Assembly (NCBI RefSeq): GCF_963662255.1
Contig: NW_026912169.1
Location: 372,001 to 436,000 of the forward strand
Direction of reading: 5' to 3'
Source of the DNA: Cinclus cinclus
Taxonomy: Eukaryota > Chordata > Aves > Passeriformes > Cinclidae
Length of the DNA: 64,000 bases
The translations under genes and the position numbers were made by a program. Below the pieces are notes generated by a model. It saw nothing but the letters and a program-made list of their open reading frames with translations. It searched no databases and was not told the origin of the DNA. The stretch's first letter is position 1; every line of letters starts with the position of its first letter. This document shows, one piece after another, positions 1 to 10,730 of the stretch.

Positions 1-61
1 TTATATCTACATATGTGTACGCATATCTTACATGTCATGAAATAATATTTTTATTTTTATA

Positions 62-87
62 TAAATAATAATAATAATAATAATAAT
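62..87 (+). repeat. TAA microsatellite, R copy 1
   Basis: About eight TAA units in an AT-rich patch. Confidence 0.9.
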
Positions 88-658
88 GTGAAATAATGCT
101 GACAGTACTCGTGTGTTAGCTTTGGTTGCTCAGGGATGTAACACTGAATACCCTACAGAAAAGCTTTAACAAGGACATCAACGTCACGGCAAACTTTGTG
201 AGACTGTTTATAATGAATACAGGAGGAAGGGATGAAATTGGCTGCTTTCATGGGGTTTGCTGACCCTGTGATGTGGAATGTGTTTTTTGTTAGTGTGGAA
301 AACACAGTGATTAAGACTGCTGGGTTTTTCATACAGCAGGCTATCCACAAGCTGCGGCATTGGTTGGACAGATGAATGTTTGTTAAAAGAGCAGTTGAAA
401 AAATGAGGAGCTGAGAAGCTGTCCCGATGGAGAAGCCAACTCCCAGATGTGCTCCCTACCCTTAGCAATGGGCCCACTGGGAAATGGAAAGGCCCTGGAT
501 GTGCATGGCTGCTCCCGGTTTGCAAATACAACCATGGCCAGTGAGACTTGGACTTCCTGGGAAATTGTTCTGGGTGCCACGGCCCCTGACAGGGCCCCCC
601 AGAGGCTGCAGGGCTGGACTGTGATGCACTGGAATTAATTAGGATAAATCAGAAGCAA

Positions 659-1000
659 ATGAGAGTTATCAATACGGAAAGAGGAGTTCAGATTCCTCCA
701 GGACACTTTGTTTGGGGAACTGCTCACTGGAGCTTGGCCTTGCAAAGGGTTCACGTCACGGGAAGAGGAATTGATGCAGATTGTCAAGGAGAAATCAAAG
801 TAATCCTTTTCAGCAATAGTGAACAAGATTGGATGATTTAGCCCTGTGGCACAGTAGCACCATTATTGATCTTCCAGCTTTTGAAACATCAGTGAAGGAA
901 GGAGATCCAGCTCAAATCAGCACTGTTTGTGGAGATCAAGGCTTTGGATGCAGCAGTCCTAATAATGGAGCCAAAGTGTGGGTGGAGAGGCCAAGTGGCC
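659..1000 (+). pseudogene. Decayed retroviral dUTPase in R copy 1
   Basis: The frame at 659-841 reads GVQIPPGHF, a serine-containing loop, then [15 protein letters not shown], which corresponds to dUTPase motif III (canonical IDxDYxGE). The Tyr that stacks on the sugar is Cys. A TAG (839-841) precedes a motif IV-like VAPLLIF, and a frame-shifted GDQGFGCSSPNNGAKVWV matches the Gly-rich motif V. A virus-type dUTPase domain of an older element, beta-like or ERV-L-like. No functional enzyme remains. Confidence 0.65.
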
Positions 1001-2850
1001 CTCCCAAGCCAGCTGCAGGAACAGCTCTGGGGAAAGACAAGACTGTTGGAATGCTGGAACCTGGCAATATGTCCCTGCAGCCAAGTGCTCTATGTGAGAA
1101 CAAGTGGATGTTTTGGGATATTGTTTTAGAGATCGTGCCAGACCACATCTGCGTGTTTGCCCCAAGGGTCCCGTTTGGGAAATGCTCTGATCCACGGGGC
1201 TCCATGTGAAGGCTGATGTGACACTGAGGCACTTCCAGACGAATTCCAGCCAGGAGCCTGGGGGTCCCTCAGGGCCTGGGACCCGGCACCTCTCCAGCCA
1301 AAGGGGAAAGGACCCCAGCAAGCCTTGTTACCCACAGACAGCGCGGGAAAGCTGAACAGCAAAGGTCCCTCGGGACATTATTCTGGAATTAAATGGGCAC
1401 CAGCTGCATGGACAGTGGAATTACTGTTCCTAACCCAGATGAGACTGAGGAAAAAGAATGAGTCACCTTGTCACTAAAGTAGTGCTTATGTCTGTAAGTT
1501 GTGTCTTGAGAGTCAGCCAGAATCTTTGTTTGCCAGAAACACCTGTAGAGTTTCATCAGGGATTAGTCCTGAAATTGTTCTGAAAATGTAAAGATCTTAG
1601 TAGCCAAAATACTCCATGTAAGTAATTGCTGGGTATGTCCTCAACTAATGTTGGGAGGAATGGGGGTCCCTTGGAGGGCCCACCCTGTGGGGTGGCCAGA
1701 GCTCTGTCCATGGGCTCTGACTCCTAACAGAGTCAGTGCAGGGACAGTTAAAGAAAACTGTGCTGTGCAAAAAAGGAATACAATGATCAGCTTTACAGGG
1801 TTCACTAAGATTTCCCTTCAGTAGAAACTGAACCCTGTTGGAGTTAGAGGCCCCAGTGTGAAAGGATTTCTGTGCTTTGCCATCACTCCCAATGTCCATA
1901 GAACTTGGGGTGCTGGAGCTGGTCAGGGTCAGTGTTAGAGCACTGCCAGCTGCAGGGCCACTGTGAAACTGCTGTGGCCCAAAGGCACGGGGGACACAAG
2001 AGGAGCACAGGGAGGAGCCCTGGATGCATCAGCAGCCCACAGTGGGAAATGGGAAATCAGACCTTTGGTACTGGGAATGGGACCTGCTGGATGTGCAGAG
2101 ACAATGCCTGTAAAGGCTTCCCTCAATGTGTTTGGGTCCTGTTTTTCAGGCAGTGTTGATGCCTCCCTTGGGGGTACTTCAGCAACAAGCAGAAGGAAGA
2201 GTTTGGGCCGAGAGAACATTTCCCCCCACAGAGTGCCTTTGGTCTCAGAAAGCCAAAGACTCTGGTTCACCCTGTGCCCCATGAGCACTGCCTCGTCCTA
2301 TGGAGTTCACATTAATGAGCTACATGGATTATTTGAAGAAGTAGAAAAGGATACTGTGCAAATATCCAGTAGCACATCCTGTGAGCTCCAACAAACACAA
2401 ATGGGGCTCTACAGAACCTCATGGCCTTGGATCATCTGCTTGCTGGGCAAGGAGGAGCCTGGGCTATGACGGGACAGGAATGTTGCACTTCTATCAGTGA
2501 TGAGTCTGAAGTGCAGCAATCAGGAATCACCTCAATAGGAAGAGCAGTAGAAGAGTGGCAGAAAGAAGAAAATTCTTCTTGCTGAGATTGCCTTCATGCC
2601 TGCCAAATTGGAGGCTGCTGTGAAATGCATTTGTGGCAGTCACTGCAAACATTGCAGTGTGAGCCCTTGGTGTGTAATGATTCCATGTTAGAGTTGTTGT
2701 GACACTTTGTGCTGGGAAATGGAGCACTGAGACTTGTCTCAAGAGAGACACAGTCTCAAGAGAAAGTGGGGATTTGAGAAACAACAGAGAAGAGCAACGA
2801 ATTAGGCATGTTTTAAAAGAGTTGCAAATTACAGCTCTGAGTAATGAACT

Positions 2851-2879
2851 GTTCTTCAATTAATGCTTAATTGAAGAAC
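2851..2879. other. Perfect hairpin, R copy 1
   Basis: GTTCTTCAATTAA, a TGC loop, then the exact reverse complement: 13-base arms, 3-base loop. No run of T follows and no flanking RNA gene is seen, so the role is unknown. Confidence 0.85.
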
Positions 2880-2978
2880 AAGAGGTGATGCCTTTGTGCC
2901 TCATACCTAAATCCAAGACTCCATTATTGAAGGAATTGTTATGGAGGTTGTAGTTCATGCCTTGGTCAAAGCACTGGT

Positions 2979-3633
2979 TGAAGTACCAAGGCCCGAACAT
3001 CAGGCCCTGAGCCAAAGCTGAATTCTAGATGCACCTTCCAAGCCAATGTTACATTTTTATCTGCTCATCAATGAGGCATTTTTAGCAATACGATCTCTGT
3101 ATCTGTGTATTGGTGAAACAAGGATTTACCTTTCAGCGTTTAGAAATCCAACAAGGTCCCATCTGGCCTTGTTTGGGGGTGTTTGGTCCAAGTGAACTCC
3201 CTTGGTTCCTCCTTGAGCCCTGGCCAGGCGTTGGGAGGAACCAAACAGGAGACTTAAACCCATGTTCCTGCACTAGGAGTGCTGTCAGATTCTCTGTTCA
3301 ACACCATCAGAGCTGGGCCCTCTCTCAGCAGGGCTGGAAGCCTCAGCTGTGGCTGGAGGCACCTGCAGGAATTCCCAGTGTCCGGGAGTGGCTCTGCAGT
3401 CCTTGGCTGTGACAGCTTCCCCCAGCTGATGTGTGCATCTGGGTGATGGTAAAGTCTGGGGGGAACTGCTGATGGATCTTTCTTAATCACTGCGGGCACT
3501 TCTTGGGAGTGATGTCTGGGTGCATTGCTGAGCTTCTCCTGTTGTGATTCTTTGCAGTTTTGCGTTATATAAATTACGCAATTCCTTCAGCTGGTGTCTG
3601 TGTCTTTGGTGCTGACCCTGGCCACTGGTGAAA
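2979..3633 (+). repeat. Inner LTR-like repeat in R copy 1
   Basis: Begins TGAAGTACC and ends near CCACTGGTGAAA. It is a diverged (roughly 15% by eye) direct copy of the outer repeat of R, with the best match over about 3300-3640 (for example CAGCTGTGGCTGGAGGCACC). A pair of this kind flanking a retroviral dUTPase suggests LTRs. The outer partner of this copy lies left of the window. Confidence 0.5.
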
Positions 3634-3974
3634 CTGAGTCCCATCGTGCCTAGGAGTTACCTGGGAAGACAAACGCCACCACTGCAAATGTCCCCTGGTT
3701 TCTGCCTTCTTCCCCCCACTTTATACGCTGAGCATGATGTCCCATGGTCCGGGATCTCCCCCGGGTCAGTTGGGGTCACCTGTCCTGGCTGTGTCCCCTC
3801 CCAAGCTCCCCTGCACCCCCAGCCCCTCCCCAGCGTGGCTGGACGAGGGGCAGGAAAGGCCTTGGCTCTGTGCAAGCTCAGCAAGAGCAAAACCATCTGT
3901 GTGTGATGGAGCCTGTGCTCAGCACCCGACCCCAGCAGTGTCTCGGTGCCAGCATCCGTGGCATCAGGCCCTAC

Positions 3975-4580
3975 AAGGGGTTTCCATGGCAAGTGCCATG
4001 CCAGGTGACCCAGGTGTCCTGTCCCAGTGAGGCTTGCCATGGAAACAGTGCCCAGCTGACCTTTCTGTCTGGCTGAGCTGGCCTTTGGCCCTGGCCCTGG
4101 GGTTTGCTGCTGGTCCCGCTGCGCCTGCCCAGCCAGCGCGGCACAGGGCAGGTGGCCATGGCACAAGCCCCCAGCGAGGGATCCCCTCTGGCTCTGGGCA
4201 GTGACAGCAGCCCTGAGCAAGGGGCCCAGGGCAGGTTTCCATGACAAGCAGCCATCACAATGGCTCCAGGCGTTGGCTGCCGTGGCACCAAACTGAGGAA
4301 GGGGTCTCTGTGGCTGTTGCCATGGCACCTGACTGCATCAATGAGTGTCAGTGCAGTTCAAGCTGGACCAGCCCCGGCACCGCTTTGTCCTCAGGCTTGC
4401 CATGGCAGCTGAGGACACAACAGGTCTGCATGCAAGTGCCCATGGAACCTGACTGCACAAATGGCTCCTTGGGGTGGTTTCCAAGGCAACTTGAACTGAT
4501 GAGGGTTGCCCTGGCACCCAAACCCACTAGTGGGGGTCAGTGCAGTGTCCCTGGCAACAGTCCCTTGCAATGGCCCAGGG
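3975..4580 (+). repeat. 41-bp degenerate minisatellite with GTTGCCATGGCAAC-like core, R copy 1
   Basis: Cores such as GTTTCCATGGCAAG (3979), CTTGCCATGGAAAC (about 4031), GTTGCCATGGCACC (about 4317), CTTGCCATGGCAGC (about 4395), GTTTCCAAGGCAAC (about 4482) and GTCCCTGGCAAC (about 4549) recur at about 40-44 bases or multiples of it. Filler differs more than the cores. The core is close to the palindromic X-box bound by RFX proteins. Confidence 0.7.
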
Positions 4581-4899
4581 CACCTTGGGATGCTAATCCA
4601 CCCTCACAGCTGGGCAGGGCAGCTCTGGAATGGTCTTGGTGCTGCCTGGGGCTTGGCACACACTTGAGGAGGGTGTCTGTTTTCAGTGGGGAACTTTTCG
4701 TTTTTTGGAGCAATCAAAACTGTTGTAGGTTGGTGTAGAAAAAAAAAATAGGAAAACCCTTCTTAGGGTGTGTGCAGCCAGTTCTCCAAGCAAAGCAGGG
4801 GTGTCAGCTGAGTCAGGACAGACAGGATTCGGTTGGGGAATGTGCAGCAAAGTTGTCCACACCGGGTCAAACCTCAAGGCACAGCTTCTCTGAGCAGGC

Positions 4900-5560
4900 C
4901 AGACCTCCTTAGGAGAGACCCCGGAGCAATATCCATCACACAATGCTACAATCTCAGGGCCTGAGAGGAGACTGCAGAAACCTCTCCAGGAGTCCAAGTC
5001 AGAAAAAAGAATGCAAAGGGTCTGGAGGCATTAATGGGTCCCACTGAGGTCCAGCTGCAGCACAGGCTGCTCATGGGCTCCTTGCAGGAGGGAATTGGAG
5101 GCCAGGATTGCACAAAATCCTCACAGAGACTCAGTGTGGGAAGGAAAATGCAAAGTACCCTAAAATACCTTGGTTATCTCAAAGCATTAATGAGCGCCCC
5201 CCTAGTGTCAATACAGAGCAATCAAGGGACTCCTTAAAGTAGATAATTGGAGGTCATGATTGCACAAACCTCTCCTGGAGTCGGTATCAAAAGGGAAACA
5301 CCTAGTACTTGAAAAATCTGGAGTACCCTGAAGCATTAATGAGCCCCACTGAGTGTTGGTAATGACTAAGAATCTCAAGGGACTCATTAGAGCAGATAAT
5401 TGAAGACCAGGATTGTAGGAAGCTCTCAGAGACTCCAAGGCAAGAGCAAAGGCCAAGGTCCTTTGAAAAACCTGCAGTCCCTGGAAGCATTCAGGAGCCC
5501 CCCAGGGCCATTCCTGACCAAGGCTCCCCAGGGACTCATGCCAGCAGATCCCTGAGGCCA
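4900..5560 (+). repeat. 150-bp tandem repeat, R copy 1
   Basis: Units start at GCATTAATG or a variant at 5028, 5184, 5333 and 5487 (spacing 156, 149, 154), with a partial unit on either side. Each unit carries in order AGCCCC-type text, CAAGGGACTC, AGATAATTG, AGGATTG and CTCCA(A/G)G. Similarity between units is about 65-75% by eye, so the array is old. Confidence 0.8.
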
Positions 5561-6059
5561 CCGGGGTGTGGGGCAGGGGAGGATGCTGAGGGCAGGACAA
5601 GGGGGTGACAGTGCCCAGCCTTGCTGGGGCTGTGCCAGGAGGCCCCAGTGGCTCAGGACAAGGTGTCTCCTCCCAGCCCTTGGTGGCACAGACGCTGCTG
5701 TGCCCCAGGGCACCAAGACTTGGCTTCTCCTGGGCACTGCCAGCCCTGCCAGGGCCCTTGGCCATGTCCAGCACAGCTTGTCCTGCACTGTTCCACAGCT
5801 GCTGCTGTGCCCCTGCAGGCTGCACACTCCCATCTCGCTGCCCCCCTGGCTCTGCCCTGCCACTGCCCACCCTGCCCTGACTTCTGCCCAGGCTGTCTCT
5901 GCAACCCCCAACCAATGGGCTGGGGATGGGCAAGTGTTCCTTAGGGCACAGGGAGGGGACAGCTTGGCTGGGGTGACCCAAGGGCTCTCCCATTCCATGC
6001 GATGTCAAGGGCAGCAATAAACTGAGGGCAAGGAAGAGCGTGAGATGGTCTCTGAATTT

Positions 6060-6388
6060 GTAGTGATCTTACACTCCTCCCTGATCTGAACATCCCACAT
6101 TGCTTCTTTTGTGAAGCAGAGGTGCGCTTCTCCTACTGGGAAACTTTGGTATGCTGATGGAGCCCACCCTTTTTTCTAAATTGGTGGCTACCCAGTAACT
6201 TTTCCCATAGTAGTGCAAGTTTCTAAGTTGTGCTTATTATAGCAGGCCGAATAGATATGTGTGTGGAAGGCAAGGGTGGATACCGTGTGTCCACTGTACT
6301 GGATTGTCTGGTAAGGCTTGGAACAAGCATCAGCTCTGTTTCCTTTTATCATGATGAGCAATAGGATGACTCTCAGGACTATGTTCAT
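6060..6388 (-). pseudogene. env: env 5' fragment, copy 1
   Basis: Starts at an ATG (6388) followed by a hydrophobic signal-peptide-like stretch, then about 45 codons of surface-subunit start with several Cys, and a TAG at 6188-6190. Sequence compatible with env continues in a shifted frame to the R junction at 6060 and stops there. No transmembrane subunit is present. Confidence 0.6.
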
Positions 6389-7029
6389 CCCTCTGCCTCC
6401 CTCAAGGCCTACGGGGTTGCTGCCAGTAGGCGAGGTTTGTTTCATCTTCTCCTTCTCGGCAGCAGGGACTATGTCCTGGGGTGTCCCACTTTGTCCTTTT
6501 CTTCTGGTGTTGTTTCTTACTTTTGTTCCAGCTTTTAGCTTTATCCCCAGGACCAGGTACAGCAGTAAGAGCACGGTATACACAACCCTTTCTGGCACTC
6601 TTTTGCCAAAACCTTTGCTTTGGCTTTTGTTTTTTGTTTTGGCTTTTTTTTTTTGTTTGCTTTGTCCCATTCTCAAATAACGCCCACCAATTGTGATCAT
6701 TAATTTCGATTTCTCCTTGTGCTGATAGGGTATTAAGTACCTTAATAGTTTCCTTCTATTCATTTCTTCTACATTGGATACGTGATGCGAATGGGAGGTA
6801 CCAACCATAGGAATGACTCCACCACAACTCGGTACAATATGGACACCTTTTCTTGATGAACGGGCTACAATCACACCCAGGTTCAGGACAGGTGACTTTC
6901 AGTCCTGACTGGGAGGCCTTTGAGAAGAATTGATCTGGTATCCACAGCAAGTCCTCCGAATTTGCACTTTGAGGTCTCTGGGCTCGGATGTCACGGTCCA
7001 ACCTGTCTTGGCTTAATCGTATGTATGTC

Positions 7030-8225
7030 AAATCCTAGAGGTATGGTTTGAGCTAAAATTCTCTTCTTCCTTAATTCTCGCAAGTCTTTGTTGATTGTTA
7101 TTATGTAGTTTTGAAGAGAAGGGTCCTGAACTAAGCCAGATCAAGGCGTACTCCTTTAGGGTAAGGCATACCATCCAGCATTTCATATGGTGAAATCCCT
7201 GTTTTCGAATTTGGCGTTGCCGTGTATTAGACAGGGCCAGTGGGAGGCACTTTGTCCATGGCATTTTAGTCTCAATCATTAATGTTGACAGCTGCTGTTC
7301 TAATGGTTGATTCATCATTTCAACTCTCCCAGAACTCTGAGGGTGCCAGGGTGTATGATACTCCCAGCTGATGCCTAGTGCCGAGGTCAGTAACTTCAGC
7401 ACTTCCGATGTAAAGTGTGTCCCTGGTCTGAGTCTATTGCTCGGACCAGCCCATACCTTGGTATTATGTGTTCTGTCAATATTCTGGCTACCACTTGTGA
7501 TGTGTCTCCAGCTGCAGGGTATGCCTCTACCCAGTGGCTTAATTGGTTTACTATTACTAGTAAATATGTCTATCTTCCTATTTTTGGTGATTCTGTAAAA
7601 TCTATTTGTATTCTTTCAAAGGGTCTGTAAGCAGTTTTCCATCCTCCTGACGGACCTTGTTGCATACCTTTTTTTATGAATTTTCTGACAAGTTAAACAA
7701 CCTTGTCCTTGCACTACTCTCGAAGATCTGTCTATAAACAATTTTTCTCCATCCTTAAGTTTAACGTCTTCCAAGTCAGGTCTAGTTTTTCTTTGTAATT
7801 CTATAATGTCCACACAATTATATTTTGAGTTTTCTCCTGGTTCCCCATATAGGAATTGTGCAGGACTTTGAGCAGTTGTTGCTTTTAGCTCTAAATTTGG
7901 GGAAGTAATTAGAATAGCTTCATATTTTAATATTTAGGCATCGGTTAGCCATTTCTCAGCTTTTTGATTCAGAATTCCCCTGACATGATGAGGGGAGTGT
8001 ACCATTAGGGGTGCCCCAGAGGTGACTTTTTGGGCTTCCTCAGTTAAAAGTGCTGTGGCCACTAGGGCTTGTAGACATGAGGGCCAGCCCCAACTGACAG
8101 GGTCTAGCAGTTTAGAATAATATCCCACTGGCCTTTGACTGCTTGCCCATTCCTGAGTGAGTACCCCATATGCTGTTTGATCAGAGGTGTTTACAAATAA
8201 CTGAAATGGTCTCTCCAAATCCGGG
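7030..8225 (-). pseudogene. pol: pol remnant (RT connection, RNase H start, integrase), copy 1
   Basis: In coding order: a 94-codon piece of the connection domain (7934-8218; PFQLFVNTSDQ ... GVLTQEWAS), the RNase H start with DRSS in place of DGSS, a deletion joining it to the integrase zinc-finger end (CLTCQKIHKK), an integrase core with IDFTESP, SDQG and HPQSSGRVE, and a frame-shifted C-terminal part. No polymerase palm (YXDD) is present. Confidence 0.82.
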
Positions 8226-8389
8226 AGACTTAGTACAGGGGCTTGAATTGAATCATGTTTGACTTTTTAAAAACTTTTGTCATTCAACTTTGTCCATTTT
8301 CTTAATAAATTATTTTCTGCCTCTGGCAGTAACAGTAGATTTGTAATTCAATTCTGCTCTGGGTCTCAATTTGCATATATTTAATAATA

Positions 8390-8600
8390 AGGACTCAAAA
8401 TGGTTCACTTTTTGCTCCCATCACAAGTGCTGTTTCTCTACTAGGTTTGCACGTTTTTGGTAGGTGTTTAATTGTGGATATTTTTTTTTGGCTCTTGTAT
8501 CTACTAAAAGTTCCACCTCCTCTCCATGGGGACCGATTTTTTAAAAATTATTTTTTCAAGGGCTCTTTCGATGGTATAGTCCCCAATACATACAGCCCTT
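8390..8600 (-). pseudogene. pro: Retroviral protease remnant, copy 1
   Basis: Short stretch with LLVDTRA at about 8490-8510 in place of the LLVDTGA active-site motif. The catalytic Asp is kept but the invariant Gly is Arg. Frames before and after are broken and the C-terminal half is not recognisable. Confidence 0.65.
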
Positions 8601-8659
8601 GACACCCTTATTCGTTCTTTTGGAACATTTTTTCATCCCGTATCCTCTCTTTACAATTT

Positions 8660-9330
8660 TTTTTTTTTTTACTATGACCTTTCTTGTTACAGTAAAAGCA
8701 GGTTCGACTTAGTGAATTATTTCCTGCCTCATTTCCTTGTTTCCGTGGGGGTTTTCGTGTTTTCCCTCCCCCTTTCTTCCCTGGTGAGTAGGATACTTAA
8801 TGTAGATTGTAATTCCATCCAAGTACACATACTTGGTCCGAGGAATTGATTTAGTGTCTCAGATACCCCTATAGGATCTTCCAATAGTTTTCCCATCTCT
8901 TTTTCTAAGTTTCTTACCTCCCCTGTGTTCAAGGGAACATTTACAAATCCAGTTAATTCAGTCTGTTGTCCCGCTAATGGGACTTCCCTCAGGGGGTAAA
9001 GGGGAGCCTTTGTGTCATTATCTCCCTCCTCTCTGCTGATCCTATCGCTCCTGGTATTTCTTTGACTCCAGGGAGTCCTTTGAGCTATTGGAGTACCAGA
9101 AGGGGAGGGAGCAGAGACACTGGGGGGGGGAGGGGGGGATCTCCTGTATTTTTTTGTATTATATGGAGGTGGGAGATTATCAAGGGATTCCCAGGTAACC
9201 TTTTTTGTTATCCTCATCCTCTTTTTCCTTGACCGTACATCCCGAGAATGGTTTATGCTGTTCTGTCCACAGAGCAGCACAGTCACATTCCTCTCTGTTA
9301 AATGGTTCTTTACAAGCATCCTAAGTGTTT
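8660..9330 (-). pseudogene. gag: gag remnant (capsid start and nucleocapsid zinc knuckle), copy 1
   Basis: The frame 8729-9319 contains a proline-rich linker (PPPY) and a capsid start with the gamma-type LYPLREVPL and FLGPSMCTWMEL motifs, then jumps to the basic pre-nucleocapsid region, so most of the capsid is deleted. The zinc knuckle CFYCNKKGH is at 8674-8700 in another frame, followed by a poly-A run on the coding strand that breaks the frame again. The matrix region is not recognisable. Confidence 0.8.
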
Positions 9331-9599
9331 AATGCCCCACAACTCCATTTTTTTCTTTACTTTTTCTTTTGTATAATTCCCTTGTGTCCCAACGTCATTC
9401 CCAAAGTGCTGCCCGGTGGTATTTCTGGCAACCTACTGGCCTTCTTTTTTCTTTTTTTTTTATTTTTTTTATTTTGTTTTTAAGAACTTTGAACCCTTCG
9501 TGGGTTGTTTGGACTTAAAACCTTCCTCTTTCTTTGTCCTATTTTTACCTCAAAGGACTATCTTGAGGTATTTGTGCTTCCTCTTGTATTCCACCCGGA

Positions 9600-9812
9600 T
9601 CCTGCCTCTCCTTGGGTCAGGATGGGAAGGAATTCTGCCTCTACCTGGGCTTGGGATGGGAAAAAGCAGCTTTTTCCCTCTTCCCCCGTGACTCCTGTGT
9701 TGCTCTCCAATCTTTCCCCCCCCCAAGTCCCTCCCCCCAAGTCCCACCTCTGCCTGGGTTGGGATGGGAAAAGAACCTGGCCTCTACCTGGGTTAGGATG
9801 GGAAAAAGCAGC
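9600..9812 (-). repeat. Minisatellite in proviral leader, copy 1
   Basis: About four imperfect units whose core reads TTCCCATCCYAACCCAGG on the proviral strand, with G-rich filler between them. It lies between primer site and gag. Apparent frames of 126-163 codons across it are repeat artefacts. Confidence 0.7.
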
Positions 9813-10151
9813 ACTCGCTTCGTCCCTTCCCCGGCCGGGCCCCTGGCGGGAAACCAGAACCGCGGGCAGAAGGACTCCACACTCGGTTCGTGGAAAAATC
9901 CACGTCTCGTTCAGCAAGCACACAGTCACCTCCACCAAACCAGACAGTCACTTACGGCTTCGACGCTCCTGTCTGGGTCTGCGTGCACAAGAATGACAGG
10001 TGATTTTGCCGTGGTCTTCCGGGGAGTTTTTTTCCTTGCTCAGTCTATATCGTGAGGTACGTCCATGGGTCCTGAGAACCACTGAGGAACCGGGGCCGTG
10101 GGAGCGGGGCGCCTCCCTGAAATTGCAGTGCCTCTCAAGGCTCCAAGGATG

Positions 10152-10169
10152 TCCCAGGTTTCAGCACCA
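10152..10169 (-). promoter_or_regulatory. tRNA-Phe-type primer binding site, copy 1
   Basis: Reads TGGTGCTGAAACCTGGGA on the minus strand. It matches the complement of the tRNA-Phe 3' end at 16 of 18 positions. Both mismatches are C-to-T at former CpG sites. Confidence 0.75.
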
Positions 10170-10170
10170 A

Positions 10171-10730
10171 ATTATTATAAATGAGAAACAAAGTCTCGAT
10201 ATTTAGCAAAATTTAGATTGCTTTATTTGGTATAGACGGAGCAAGCAGCGCTGGGGAACGTGAGGGGTCAGCGCCCACTCCACGCTCCGTCGAACGTTGG
10301 TTGGCAGCTCCTTTTTATAGGATGGTTCTCCTTGTAGTCTCGGGACAGTTTGCCAAGCAGCCATGTGGTCTTGGTAGATAAGGAACAGTAGACATGGGGG
10401 TCTTGTCTTAACAGCTAAGTTGCAATTGATTACACCAAGGCAGGAAATCTGGTAGTGCAAAATCTTTTAGGCTGCAATTGATTATACAAATGCAGGAAAT
10501 CTGATTTTGCAATATCTATCTTTCAGGCCGTGGGAAACCCCCGTTTTACAAACTGGTATCAGATACAATTTAATAAAAAAATCATAATATTCATAATAGG
10601 GGGATTTAAACAAAATTATTTAATCATATGTATTTTCTCTGTCTAATGTCCATGCTTCATTTCAGACCTGAGTATTCTGGTTTATACAAACCCAGCTACT
10701 TTTATGATTGACACGAATCTTTTATCAATT
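10171..10730 (-). repeat. 5' LTR of provirus, copy 1 (left limit approximate)
   Basis: On the minus strand: a 52-base imperfect direct repeat in U3 (10417-10522), TATAAAA at 10313-10319, AATAAA (10222-10227) about 90 bases further, then a T-rich U5 and the primer site. This order defines an LTR. The outer terminus is uncertain and could lie 10-60 bases either way. Confidence 0.75.

Larger units (their letters stand above)
1..6059 (+). repeat. R repeat copy 1 (plus, left part cut by window edge)
   Basis: First copy of the R unit. Position x here matches position 20612-x of copy 2 at both ends, so the two copies form inverted arms around spacer S1. The shared sequence stops at TCTGAATTT (6051-6059), after which the two flanks differ completely. 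Contents left to right: TAA microsatellite, dUTPase remnant, hairpin, LTR-like repeat, 41-bp minisatellite, 150-bp tandem repeat. The stretches 90-650, 1010-2850, 3640-3970 and 5560-6059 hold nothing I can identify. Their open frames on both strands are chance frames in stop-poor DNA. Confidence 0.93.
6060..10730 (-). mobile_element. Truncated gamma-like endogenous retrovirus, copy 1
   Basis: Minus-strand provirus read as 5' LTR, primer site, leader, gag, pro, pol, start of env. Class I (gamma-like) assignment rests on capsid, RNase H-connection and integrase motifs. Most of the capsid, the polymerase fingers and palm, and most of RNase H are missing, and frames are broken by stops and indels. 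The 3' side ends inside env at 6060, exactly where R begins, so there is no 3' LTR here. Replication-defective by many independent lesions. Confidence 0.88.

Noticed and set aside
1963..2469. 168-codon frame, identical in all R copies
   Set aside because: No recognisable family. Its conservation reflects recent duplication, and another open frame overlaps it on the other strand.
3975..4580. CRISPR-like array
   Set aside because: Regular spacing of a palindromic core suggested it, but cores are degenerate, the spacers are related to each other, and the genome is a bird's. It is a minisatellite.
5208..6017. 269-codon frame in R (minus), repeated at 14595-15404, 36026-36835 and 45392-46201
   Set aside because: It covers the 150-bp tandem repeat, with long frames open on the opposite strand too. 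Presence in four copies is no evidence because the R copies are nearly identical DNA.
9505..9996. 163-codon frame in the proviral leader
   Set aside because: It spans the leader minisatellite and lies antisense to the provirus.
10190..10230. Functional 3' LTR or complete provirus
   Set aside because: Only one LTR is present, on the gag side. The env side ends at R, so the provirus is not complete.
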